From Liquidambar formosana (lineage: Eukaryota > Streptophyta > Magnoliopsida > Saxifragales > Altingiaceae): a DNA stretch of 64,000 nucleotides. Where the stretch lies: contig CM077828.1 in the NCBI GenBank assembly GCA_039720395.1, positions 25,152,717 through 25,216,716 on the forward strand, read 5' to 3'. Below are positions 46,021 to 56,332 of the stretch, in pieces. Within the stretch, counting starts at the first letter, position 1. The number at the start of each line of letters is the position of its first letter. The notes below the pieces were generated by a model, which was not told the origin of the DNA, made no database searches, and worked only from the letters and a program-made list of their open reading frames with translations. Made by a program: the position numbers and the translations under genes.

Positions 46021-47082
46021 TTAAATTTATTGCTTCAATGTGGGCCAATCAGTAACATCAGCCACTTAAGTTTAACGGAATCCTCATGTGGCACACATGA
46101 TTGCTTATGTGGCACACATCTGACATCTTGCAACTCATTTCCTACACACATGGCCACAATCAATATTAATTTTTCCTTTTTTAACACCTTACCTTTAAAA
46201 TGACGGAGTTTTGAAAGTCTTTTACTACAAACCCACATAACCCAACTGCCCACACTACCCAAGGTTTCCGGTCAACTTTATCCTCCACGGTCTGTTCGAC
46301 CAACTCGTCCTCCAACAGTTCGACCAACTTCATTTTTTACAGTGTAATTATTTTGAATCAATCCAACTCAAGACAAAAAAAAAATTTTAAAAAATTTCCA
46401 TAACCACATAAAAAAATGGAAACCCTAATCCCCCAAATCAAAATCGCCAAATGGGCTTTCTCACAAAGGATAAAAAGATGATAGAAATATCATCGGGATA
46501 GGAGGGGTGCCGATTTCGATCAAGATGCAGGTGAGGATGGTCAATCCAAACCCCTCTCCACCAACAAGAGCTCACTACCTTTGAAACTCTCCCTACATTT
46601 CCCAATACAAATCCCTATTCTTCCAATTCGAGTGCGACTCAAACCCATACATACAAAGATACAGGTTGAGGATTTTCCTCTCCGGTGACTTTGGAAACCA
46701 GTTAAGGAAGTCATGAGTATTTCTCCTAGATTGGAATCAGCACCCCGCCAAACCCTTCTCATGTTACTGTTCAAACACTGCCCCTCCACCTCTCTCTCAA
46801 CAAGATCGGTGGGCAAACCATCTAGATCTAGATTTGGATCTAGATTGGGAATACGAGTTCTTCCGTCACTCATTTGGCTCGAACTACAAGAAAAACCACT
46901 TAGATTTTGTTATCAAATGCTATGTGAGTTTCAATTAAATGGGACATTCAAACATGTTTCAAGTGTTTTAATTGTTAAAAGCTATATGGTTTATGGCCGA
47001 AAGTAATAGGCGGATTTTGTACCCCAAAAGGAAAAAAAAGTAGTAGGTAGCTTTTGTTTAAAAGATGGGTGAAAGAATAATA

Positions 47083-47343
47083 CTCCCTCCGTTTCAATTT
47101 AAATGTCCCCTTTGAAAAAACACGTTTTTTTAGGTAACATTATTAAATGTTTTTAAATTATTGTTTAAGTTTTAAAATTCTAATTTTGCCCTCAAAGGTA
47201 CAAAACATTGGAAAGAGTGAAAAGACTTTTTTAAGGGTAATTTGGAAAATCTAACAAAAAGAATCTTTGACTTTTTGAATGTGATAATTATTTTGAAACA
47301 TCTCAAAATGAAAAGGTGGACACTTAAATTGAAACGGAGGGAG
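47083..47343. mobile_element. Stowaway MITE
   Basis: CTCCCTCCGTTTCAATTTAA at the left and its exact inverse TTAAATTGAAACGGAGGGAG at the right are flanked by TA (47081-47082 and 47344-47345). The length is 261 bases. This is the canonical Stowaway terminus. It lies inside the large foldback element. Confidence 0.95.
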
Positions 47344-47882
47344 TACAATAATTTGTAGTTCGATTTGAGTTAAGAGCTTTTACCAATGGCAGCAACCATT
47401 CTTGAATGTTCTTTCTTTCACTTTTTCCCTTTTCCCTTTTTCTTTTTTTCCTAATCTGTGAAGAAGTCCATCTGATCTGTTCTTGTATTGGAATACCATC
47501 AAGGGATCAAACCTAGTAATGCATCATTTTCGTTTTGGTTATGGATTTTTTTTTTCTTGTTCTGGGTCGATGAAGATGGATCCGCCAGCAAAAATGGAGT
47601 TGGCCGGAAACGGTGGTGTGTGGGTTGGGATGGTGAGTGATGTAGATTTGTAGTAAAAAAACACTTTCAAAACTATGTCATTTTGAGGGTAAGGTGTTAA
47701 AAAAATGAAAAAAAAAAAAATTAATATTGATTATGGCCATGTGTGTGGGAAATGAGTTGCAAGATGCCAAATGTGTGCCACATAATTTTCACGTGCGTTA
47801 TATGAGGATTCTGTTAACCTTAAGTGACGGACGATAAATTTAAAATTATTCCAAAATCGCGTAATGTCAAAATTTGTGCACT

Positions 47883-48540
47883 ACATAGAAAACACCCTTT
47901 ATTAGCTTCTTCTGATTTTAATAAACACCATTTAAACCCTCTCTTTAAAAATAAAATAAAAATTATAAAGAAAGTGCTAACAGCGCTTTCTACTTTATTG
48001 GAAGAGGAGTTATTAATGACGCTTTCATCTTTTTTTTTCCTTTTTTTTTTTTTTTTTTTTTTTAGGGTTTTGAGTTTTTGGTTTTTATACCGCCATATTT
48101 TAAATTTTTTAATGTCAAAACTATATTTCACACTTCTTTTTTTTTTTTTTTTTTTTTGGAAATATAAAATTCTTTAGAAAAGAAAATTCTTGCATCTCAA
48201 AATACAATTTTTTCTTAAATCATCTATAAATTTACAATATTTTAAATGTGCTATTAATCCTATCTAAACCTCTCCTGTTGTTAGTTTTTCAATGGTAAGA
48301 GAACTACTATGGTAATGCTTAAATAAGATCTCCACGAACGGTTGCCCTCTTCTACCATTTTTGCTTATAAAACAAGATCAATATTATACTCCGTAAAATA
48401 GATAAATGGAAAGGATTCTTTGGCATTTTGAGAGGCCATAGACCCTAATACCCCTTCCTAGCTTGATAACTTAGCCATGTTGAGTTTTAATTTCTATTTG
48501 ATAAATTAGTTATAATAATTAACAAGTTAGTAATAGCATC
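47883..48540. repeat. Block P, copy 3 (truncated, gene lost)
   Basis: This matches 30350-31050 and 38940-39860 up to GTTAGTAATAGCATCAG, then jumps directly to block Q sequence. In copies 1 and 2 an SDR gene lies between these two blocks, so this copy carries a deletion. Confidence 0.85.
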
Positions 48541-49538
48541 AGTTTACGACTTATTCAAGTTCACTCGGAACTTGAATGATTTAATCTTAGAGCTTTCATT
48601 TTGAACTCGTTAATCTAACAAGCGCGCTAGCCAATCATGATGTTAAAATATTTTAAAAGAGGCAAACATGTGCATCCTTGGTAACTTAATTTCCTGTTCA
48701 AAAACTTGCAACCCTTGAGATCGAACACCATTATTGTTATATATTATTAGAATATTATGTGTAAATTTGTCACATGATGCAAGGAGGAGGCCACATGGGT
48801 GGCATCTCATTGTCTTGGATTTCTCTGTATACTCTACTATGATGCTTTTATCATGCCAACAACCCTTTCCCACCTTAAAGTTAGAAAAAATAAAATAAAA
48901 AAATAGGCATGATTAATTGACTTAGGCATTTTGATTTTTAATTTCTTTAGTTATAATAGTAGCATCAATTTTTCAATAGAACTTTTACAACACTTCAAGC
49001 CATGGCCATTGTCAGATTCCCACAAAGAAATTTAAAGAATATCTAATGCTCGTCTCATTGAGCTATATTCCATAAGTCTATAACCAATATCTTATAATGA
49101 GGAAAATTTGTATGCATTTGGAATAGACTGGTAAACCCACCATTTGACTGGTAAATCAGATTTTCAAGACAAATTAAGCATGATTATAGAATAGAGAGTC
49201 AACCCAAGAAAGTTAGTTCAATTGGTAGGAGAAGAGTCCCTCTATTTTATAAACTTGCATTCGATTTTTTTGAGGAGCACTTCATGAATTAATTCTTGAA
49301 TACACCAGGTCGATATAAAAGAGTCCGCCCTTAAGATTGGTTGGAAAAAGATTTAGTCAAAGTGCGCGCAAATTGACCCAAACACCCTAACCGTCAAACC
49401 CAAAAAAAATAAAAATAAAATAATGAATAAAGGGTCACCATACCCATCATAATTTATTTTCCCAACTTAGGGGAAATTTTCTCTCTAACCAAACAACATA
49501 CTCAAAATCAACCTCTTCAAAACCACCATATTAGCACT
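48541..49538. repeat. Blocks Q and R, copies next to SDR E
   Basis: 48541-48810 matches block Q (5' flank of B and C). 48810-49538 matches block R (3' flank of D). The region carries the extra insertion at 49199-49440. No gene is supported. Confidence 0.8.
49199..49440 (+). mobile_element. SINE-like insertion in the SDR E 3' flank
   Basis: This segment is absent from the paralogous D flank (42270-42290). It begins with GTTAGTTCAATTGGTAGGAG, which resembles a tRNA-type A box, has GCATTCGATTTTT about 45 bases on (B-box-like), and ends in an A-rich tail (about 49404-49424). Clear target duplications were not found. Confidence 0.55.
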
Positions 49539-50333
49539 TCATCGCAGGAACCCACCATCGACCACAAGATCATGTCCGGTGACAAAAGCAGAATCATCAG
49601 AGACAAGGAATAACACAGCATCTGCCACGTGGGTGGCTTTTAGCACAACCCCTTTCAAGCTTGGGTACGGCTCGCAAACCTTCTCAACTTGCTCCACGTC
49701 CATCTGAAGCGCGTGGCACATCAACGGCGTCGCGATCGCGTACGGCGACACCGAGTTCACCCTAATTCCATGCACCCCTAGCTGCCGGCTCGCCGATCGG
49801 ACCAGCCCAATCACCGCGTGCTTCGACATGCAGTAATCGGTCCGCCTGTCGCCTCCTCGGCTCCCCATCACGCTGGCGGTGCACACGATGGTCCCCTTCA
49901 CGCGCCCCTCAACCATCACGCGCGCTGCATGCTTCACGCACGCAGCCATTCCACGAACGTTGACGGCAAAGAGGCGGTCAAAGAAAGAAAAGTCAAGATC
50001 GAGGATCTTCTGATCGGAGCTGCTTATGATTCCGGCGTTGCTGAACATGATGTCCAGCTGGCCGTAAATCTGGACCGTCCGTTCCACCATGGACATGACT
50101 TGGTGTTCGTCGGTAACATCGCAGTGGATGTAGGTGCACCGGTGCGAGCCGATGGATGTGGCTACCTGTTGGCCTAGCTCGTCTTGGATATCGGCAATCA
50201 CGACGGCGCGTGCGCCATGCTCGGCGAAAAGACGGGCAGTCGCCTCCCCGATGCCGCTTGCGCCACCGGTGATGATGGCTACTTTGGCTTCAAGTTTTTT
50301 CGGGCACAACGTAGATGATATAATCTCTGTCAT
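49539..50333 (-). CDS. SDR110C short-chain dehydrogenase, array gene E
   Basis: This single-exon gene of 264 residues starts at the ATG at 50333 (MTEIISSTLCPKK); only TTG is in frame upstream. Cofactor and catalytic motifs are intact: TGGASGIG, IADIQD, FSNAG, Ser in CTASV and YCMSK. It is the closest relative of gene D. It differs in the loop before the catalytic Tyr (VMGSRGGDRRTDYC), in HQVMSM for HQVKSM, and at several surface positions. The 5' flank contains a Mutator-like insertion about 330 bases upstream of the ATG (50664-51850), which could alter its regulation. Substrate unknown. Confidence 0.93.
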   Translation of the reverse strand: MTEIISSTLCPKKLEAKVAIITGGASGIGEATARLFAEHGARAVVIADIQDELGQQVATSIGSHRCTYIHCDVTDEHQVMSMVERTVQIYGQLDIMFSNAGIISSSDQKILDLDFSFFDRLFAVNVRGMAACVKHAARVMVEGRVKGTIVCTASVMGSRGGDRRTDYCMSKHAVIGLVRSASRQLGVHGIRVNSVSPYAIATPLMCHALQMDVEQVEKVCEPYPSLKGVVLKATHVADAVLFLVSDDSAFVTGHDLVVDGGFLR

Positions 50334-50412
50334 TTTTGAATCGGACAATAGAGAAGATAGATGTAGATGAGTACGATGGGATAGGTCCCGTCGTATCTGC
50401 CGAGAATCTGGT

Positions 50413-50421
50413 CCTTATGTA
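50413..50421 (-). promoter_or_regulatory. Candidate TATA-like motif of SDR E
   Basis: CCTACATAAGGACC on the minus strand lies about 80 bases before the ATG, identical to that of gene D. Confidence 0.4.
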
Positions 50422-50663
50422 GGATTGACTTGTAGTGCATTTGTTCCTACAAAATGACTCTACTTAGATCACCGGCCCACATAAACACATGAGTTGGGTC
50501 CTACTCAAATAGGTCCAAATTCATGTGTTTCATGTCTTAAGGACCCAACTCATTTGTTTACGTGGGTGGACATGTCCAAAGATGGGTGAAGTTGCAAAGA
50601 AGTATGGATTCGATGCAGAGGTGAAAAATTTTAGCACCGTGATGAGCTTAGTCAATTTAAAAT

Positions 50664-51850
50664 GGGAAAATTAACAATAACCCCTATGAGGGGATTGCTT
50701 TTAACAAAAAACCTATTATAAAATTTTTTAACTCTAAAACCCCTTTTTTAAAAGATTCTTTAAACAAAAGGAAATATTTTTTTGAAAATACCTGTTTTAA
50801 CTTTTTATATTTTGGGATATGTTTCAAATCAGATTTGTAGTAGAAGAAGAAGGGAGGGGCGAGTAGAGAGAGAGGGGGGCTGTACGTGAAGAAGAAGAAG
50901 AAGAAGAAGAACTAAATCTAGAGAGAGAAAGAGAGAAGGGCAGAAGGAAAGGGAGAGAGAGAGGGAGGGGTTGTGAAGATTTGGAAGATGAAGAAGAAGA
51001 AGAAGAAGAAGAAGAAAAACTAGATCCGGAAAAAAGAAAAAAAGAAGAAAAACCAAATCTGAAAAACAAGATTTTATTCTTTAACGGCGACCGACCTTTT
51101 CCGACTACCACCCCGCCATGGCTATCTTCTTCTTCTTCTTCTTCTTTTTATTTTATTATTTTTTTTGTAACTTTAGATCTGTTGATTTTTGGGGGTTGCC
51201 ATTGATGTAGTTTTGTTAAAACATTAATAGAATCACTTTACTGTTGTTAGTGTATTTAAATGACAACAGTATCAAATTGTACCAACTTGTTTATGCGACA
51301 GTATCACTTTACTGTTGGTAAGTTAATTTGTGCAATAGTATCACTTTACTGTTGGTAGTTAGTTTGTGTAACAGTATCACTTTACTGTTGGTTTACTATC
51401 TTGTGCTTTCAAAAAATTATACAGAAAACAGTAAAGTGATACTATTGCAATAAAAAAATCAAAACCTAATTCATGAGTCAGAGGTCATAAAGGTACGAAT
51501 ATACTCACTCCTTTTCGCCATTGTTATTGTTGAATCGGAACTGAAAAGGCTTCAAATCACTGCACAAGAGTGATGGAATGAACCTTCCATTCGGTTTCTC
51601 AAGAATCCGGTGCCTTTTCTCGCTTGGAATGTCAATTTTTAGGGTATGTGTTTCGCCGTGTATAATAGTAGTCGAATCCCCTTATTTTCGGCATCAATAG
51701 TCTAATGGCACGGTATGTAAATTTGATGAAAATGAAAAATGAGGGTATTTTTGTCCGTATCGTGGTAAAAAGGGTTCTCACTAATCAGTTTCTTTTATAG
51801 AACCTATTGTTAAACTACTCTTATAATCAGGGGTTTTGGCCAAAAATCCC
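50664..51850. mobile_element. Mutator-like non-autonomous element (1187 bp)
   Basis: A perfect 9-bp duplication ATTTAAAAT flanks the element (50655-50663 and 51851-51859). The termini are GGGAAAATTAACAATAACCC and, inverted, GGGATTTTTGGCCAAAACCC. The D flank has a single uninterrupted copy of the target (near 43485), so this is a datable insertion. The interior has GAA/TTC-rich tracts (50842-50910, 50990-51016, 51125-51147) and short repeats at 51229-51446. It holds no transposase domain I can see. Confidence 0.93.
51229..51446. repeat. Short tandem motif array inside the Mutator-like element
   Basis: Four direct copies of (A/C)AGTATCACTTTACTGTTGGT or a close variant start near 51229, 51298, 51337 and 51371. 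One inverted copy (AACAGTAAAGTGATACTATT) lies at 51427-51446. Each copy itself has an AGTAAAGTGAT/ATCACTTTACT core. Confidence 0.85.
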
Positions 51851-51859
51851 ATTTAAAAT

Positions 51860-52932
51860 CCTATTTAACGATTGAGATCAGCTTAGCATGATACTTAGTT
51901 GTACGAACTCGGCACTAAATCCTTAGTTATTGTGAAGCCCCCCTCCCCCTCTTCTCCCAAATTTAATTATTTTTAACATTCCCATTGCCATGTTAGACAA
52001 ATAAATTTGGGTGAATTTTAGATTAGTAGATCTATGGGAAAATAATTACAATTGGAAGAAATTGTTAGTTAAGTTAGTAGCTAGTCATCTATTGAAAAGT
52101 TAGTAGCATTTATCACTTAATTGTACTTATTTTCTTATAGCCCGATCAATCTAAAATACCCCCAATTTTTGGACAAAAAAATTAAATAGCAAATATATTC
52201 GTTTTTCCAAAGTCATTATTATTATTTTTCTATTTTGGGGTTATTTTACCACCAATCCATTGCAACACCGCCTTTTCTTAACAAAAGAATTGAGGGAAAT
52301 GCTATCGATCATTCTCAATTATTTTCTCCATTTAGCCATTAATCTAAAAGCGTCCTTTTAAATTGACTGATGCAATCACTTCATTGTCCCTCTAAACTTT
52401 TTGACCGGACCCATTCATTCAAAGGTGCATTATACCTTCATGAATGGGTCCAGAAAAGCAGAAAAGCACTCTCTAACCAAAAAATCATCTGTAATAGGGC
52501 GACCGAAAAGCAGAATAGGCCCTGAAATGTTTTGTGATTTTAATTCAATGGAACTTCTACGTTCTAACAAAATCACATAAAGCAATTGATATTAAACCAC
52601 ACCAAGAAATTAAATTAACTTTGTAAAGGAAAATGCTTACCATTCACCCCAACTCCACCACCCCCCCCCCCCCCCCCCCCTCCCCGGCCACAAAAAAAAA
52701 AAAGGAAAGAAATATATTCTATTAACTCGTTCATGTCAGGTGGGATTTGCATGGCTTCTGCATGAATTTAAATTTCCCTTTATGCATGAGAGTTGGAAAT
52801 TTTAAATTAAAAAAAAAAAAAACAACTAGAACTCCAATTTAAGAAATTATCTTTAACATAAGGAGTTAATTAGGAGCAATTCTGACATGAACATTATATA
52901 CTAGCTGTTTCTTTTCTTAGACAAAGCCCATT
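51860..52932. repeat. Block S, copy 2 (distal), then 3' flank of SDR F
   Basis: 51860-52545 matches 43490-44449, minus the MITE present there. A C run of 20 (52661-52680) and A runs follow. No gene is supported before the stop of SDR F. Confidence 0.75.
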
Positions 52933-53754
52933 TTATTTCGGTACAAAGTCTTCCAATTTAAGTCGCCAAGGTCTAAACCCGCCGTCGACGACCAAGTCAT
53001 GGCCGGTGACAAACGAGGAGTCATCAGAAGCAAGAAACAACACAGCCTCCGCCACGTGTTCCACTTTCAACGCTCCTCCTCCTTTCAAGCACATGGACGC
53101 CTCGAAAACCTTCTCCGCCTCCCCCACGCCCATCTGCATCATCCGGCAAAGCAACGGCGTCCCCACGGCCGCCGGCGACACCGAATTCACCCTGATCCCA
53201 TACGCGCCCAGCTGCTTACTCGCCGATCGCATCAACCCCAGCACCGCGTGCTTCGACATCGAGTAGTCTATATGTAGCTCTCCCCCCATGCTCGCCGACA
53301 CGCTCGCCGTGCACACGATGCTCCCCCTGACGCCTCCCTCCACCATCGCACGCGCCGCGTGCTTCACACTCGCCGCCATGCCGCGTACGTTGATCGCGAA
53401 CAGGTGATCAAAAGCGGACAAATCGAAGTCGAGGATGTCCTGCTTGCACGTGCTTACTATACCGGCGTTGCTGAACATGATGTCCAGCTGACCGTAAATC
53501 TTGACCGTCGATTCCACCAGGGATTTGACTTGGTGCTCGTCGGTTACATCGCAGTGGATGTAGGTGCAGCGGTGGGAGCCGATCGAGGCGGCGAGGTTTT
53601 GACCCTTGTCGTCTTGGATATCGGCTATCACAACGGCTCGCGCGCCATGGTCAGCGAAGTGGAGCGCCGTGGCTTCCCCAATGCCGCTTGCGCCACCGGT
53701 GATGATGGCCACTTTGCCCTCTAGTTTCTTCTTGCAGGGTGGTTGGTCCGCCAT
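52933..53754 (-). CDS. SDR110C short-chain dehydrogenase, array gene F (most divergent copy)
   Basis: This single-exon gene of 273 residues starts at the ATG at 53754 (MADQPPCKKKLEGK). Motifs are TGGASGIG, IADIQD, FSNAG, Ser in CTASV and YSMSK. The N-terminus, the DKGQNLAASI segment, the loop VSASMGGELHIDYS and the C-terminal tail RPWRLKLEDFVPK set it apart from A-E. It lies at the edge of the array nearest the receptor kinase and shows no flank homology to the other units, so it is probably the oldest member or an ancestor-like copy. GC content of the frame is clearly above that of its surroundings, as for the other SDR frames. Confidence 0.93.
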   Translation of the reverse strand: MADQPPCKKKLEGKVAIITGGASGIGEATALHFADHGARAVVIADIQDDKGQNLAASIGSHRCTYIHCDVTDEHQVKSLVESTVKIYGQLDIMFSNAGIVSTCKQDILDFDLSAFDHLFAINVRGMAASVKHAARAMVEGGVRGSIVCTASVSASMGGELHIDYSMSKHAVLGLMRSASKQLGAYGIRVNSVSPAAVGTPLLCRMMQMGVGEAEKVFEASMCLKGGGALKVEHVAEAVLFLASDDSSFVTGHDLVVDGGFRPWRLKLEDFVPK

Positions 53755-56332
53755 TTTCTTCAGCTCTCACAGCGGGTGAGATTTGAGATGGGTCTCGAAG
53801 TTGCAGGAAAGCTAGTGAATAACGTATATGAAGGAAGGAAAGAATCTATGCCGTACAATTGTCATTTTGTCCAATGGGTGAAGTTCGGCAACTTTTAATT
53901 AATTATGGACAAAATATGAACCGTGGGATCCACTCTTTGCATGAGGTAAACCCTGTCAATTCTGACTGTGACTTTTTAACCATCATACAAATATTATTTA
54001 ATTTATAAAAAAAGAAAAAAAAAAAAGAAAAAAAGGGAGTCTGAGAAAGGGGATGTCAGAAGCATAACAATCTAATGAAATTCACTCCCTTGAGCGGAGG
54101 ATTTTAGGTTTAAGTTTAAGAAGAAATATCGATACTTATTTGTTAATAATAAAAATTGATAATATAAAGTAAAATCGAAGCTTACAAAGAAATGTTGATA
54201 GGCAATTATCAATAGATTCAATATTGATCGAGGATTGATAATGTAAAGATAGATTAATTATGAAAATAATAATAATAATAATAAAATGGAAAGGTAACTA
54301 AGGATTGAACACCCTTTGTTATCACTTTTTCTCATTGGAGGGAGGAAGAGCGGTGTTTGGTGAAATGACCAAATTATCTACAATTAAAAAAAATTATTAA
54401 CATATATATATATGTTTTTTTTATATGCAAGGGGAGAATAATAAATACATATTTTTTTTAAGAGTAGTGATACATGGGACGATTCATAAGAGACAAGTCC
54501 ATGAGCCTACATATGGAGATTTTCTTCCATTGGCTATTTTCAAATATCCCAATTTCATAAGCAACTTGATTTGCTAAAATGCCCAAACCCACAAAAAGAA
54601 GGTTTCGTCATCTTGTGATCTGTAATATTTAAGTTTCAAAACTGAAATGACTTAAATCAAAGCCACCCAACAAACAAAAAATTAAAAATAATAATAATAA
54701 TTGAAGAATTACCACCACATCTAATATAACTATATGTTTTTGCAAAATGACTATAGATTCAAGATAATTATATTGAGAAAATGAAGATAATATTTTGAAA
54801 ATCATGATAATTTCTAGATAATTATCAATATTGTTCAAGATAATTATCCTGAAATTGAAAGGGGGAATAAAAAGAAAATGAAGAATTAAGAGAATCCGTC
54901 GTTGGATCCCACTGAGAACCAGGCGAACTAGGTAAAGTCATTGCATAAATCACACCCCCCATTAAGCTCCTCGAACAAATCCATCCATGATGCAACAAAT
55001 GATACCAAAAAAAAGATATATAAATAAATAAATAAATAAGCAATCGTAAAAATCAATATTAAAAAAACACTTATTTTGGGTAAAAAAATACTAGTTTTTT
55101 ATCTTTAATTCCTAGTTAATTATCTTAAACCTCAAGATAATTATATTGAATTTAGTTGATTTTGTTGATTTCTAGATAATTATCTATATTATTCACATTG
55201 TGATTGGTGGGTCTCACATGCCAATCACATCACGACCCTCTAATCATTCTCCGGATATTGTGGAATTAACGTACATCACAACGGTCGGATCATTGTGGAA
55301 TTAACGATTATCATGTCATGTTTTTCCATTTAATTTTATAAATATCTATTTAAAGTGCTAAAGTAACATTTAATTGTTAAATTTGTAAGACATTCCCGAC
55401 ATTTTTTTTTTCTTTAGGAAGGTCTCGAAACGTTTTATTTTATTTTATTTAACAGTGGCATTAGTAAACAATCATACCATCGCCCTCCATCTTACATAAC
55501 TTACATTTTTTTTTATTTTTTATTTTTTTCCTTTTATACCTTTCGTGACTTCGTATATTGACTTCCATTTTTCTTTCATTTTGTTTTTTTCCATTTCTTC
55601 CTTCCTGGACTTTCGTCATCCTTGAAGGATAACCCCTACAGCTCAGAGAGTCAGCTTCCTGCCGACCAAGAATTTATATTCACTCGGTCGAACCTTCTTT
55701 GGCTCTTATCATCCATGAAGCATCAATATTCCCCTGCTAATGTCGCCGTCCTTGGCTTATTGACTCAGTCCGTGACATTTTTATTCTTGTTGATCCTCAT
55801 GTTTGTTTTGTCGAACATATCATACCATCGGATTAATCAGATATTAACAACCATAAAGGACACCCATAAACTCATTTTTTTTATCAATAAAAAATCACAC
55901 TTCCACGGATGAACGACTTGAAGTCTCAGTCCTAACCCATATCTTAATTTTTCAAACAAGATTGTTCCAGCGGACATTCAAAGAAATTGATGGCGCCCAC
56001 TATACAACAAAAACCACCGATACACCCTCGTAATGACCAAAGGCAAAAAGGTATCTCACAAAGGCAAAAAGTATCTCACACACACAAAAAGGGATTTCAT
56101 CACGAGGCTGGAGGGTATTCCTAAGCTTCTGCATTGCAACAGTGCATCCATGATCCATGAGACTATGAGGGAAAAATGCAGGAAAGCCATTCCAAGTCAA
56201 CAGGGGTGCAATAGAATTAAGATGCACAGCCATAATTTGCAAGAACTAAAATAATTTACATGCCCCATAGATAGGGGCATAACACTCGCAAAACCTGGTC
56301 ACCAAATGCTTTATGTACTGTATTTTCAAGTT
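53755..56332. other. Intergenic between SDR F and the receptor kinase
   Basis: No gene is supported. An AT-rich part carries paired direct repeats of CAAGATAATTATATTGA and ATTTCTAGATAATTATC (about 54758-54840 and 55129-55200). 55480-56030 contains a plus-strand open stretch (55622-55912) without a known domain. It is followed by TGATGGCGCCCACTATAC (about 55988), which resembles the boundary between an LTR and the internal region in Gypsy elements; this is weak evidence for a retrotransposon remnant. Confidence 0.4.

Larger units (their letters stand above)
44450..47882. mobile_element. Large foldback element, probably Mutator-like, with nested insertions
   Basis: Left-arm landmarks (CACAAATTTTGATATT, then after the nested insert GGAATCCTCAT, CATCTTGCAACTCATTTCC, ATGGCCA-AATCAATATTA, TTTTACTACAAA) recur in inverse order at 47570-47882. 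The arms are about 280-400 bases once the insert at 44543-46020 is discounted. The centre has a T/A-rich stretch, an unassigned open frame (46713-47006) and a Stowaway MITE. Outer ends are taken from where homology with the D/E flank stops (left) and where block P resumes (right); both are approximate. Superfamily is inferred from arm length and type. Confidence 0.65.

Noticed and set aside
50824..51205. Ser- or Glu-rich frames in both strands
   Set aside because: They are translations of GAA/TTC and GA repeats within the Mutator-like element.
55622..55912. Plus-strand frame of 96 codons with a hydrophobic segment
   Set aside because: No known domain and no leader features; adjacent TGGCGCC-type sequence suggests a retrotransposon remnant instead of a host gene.
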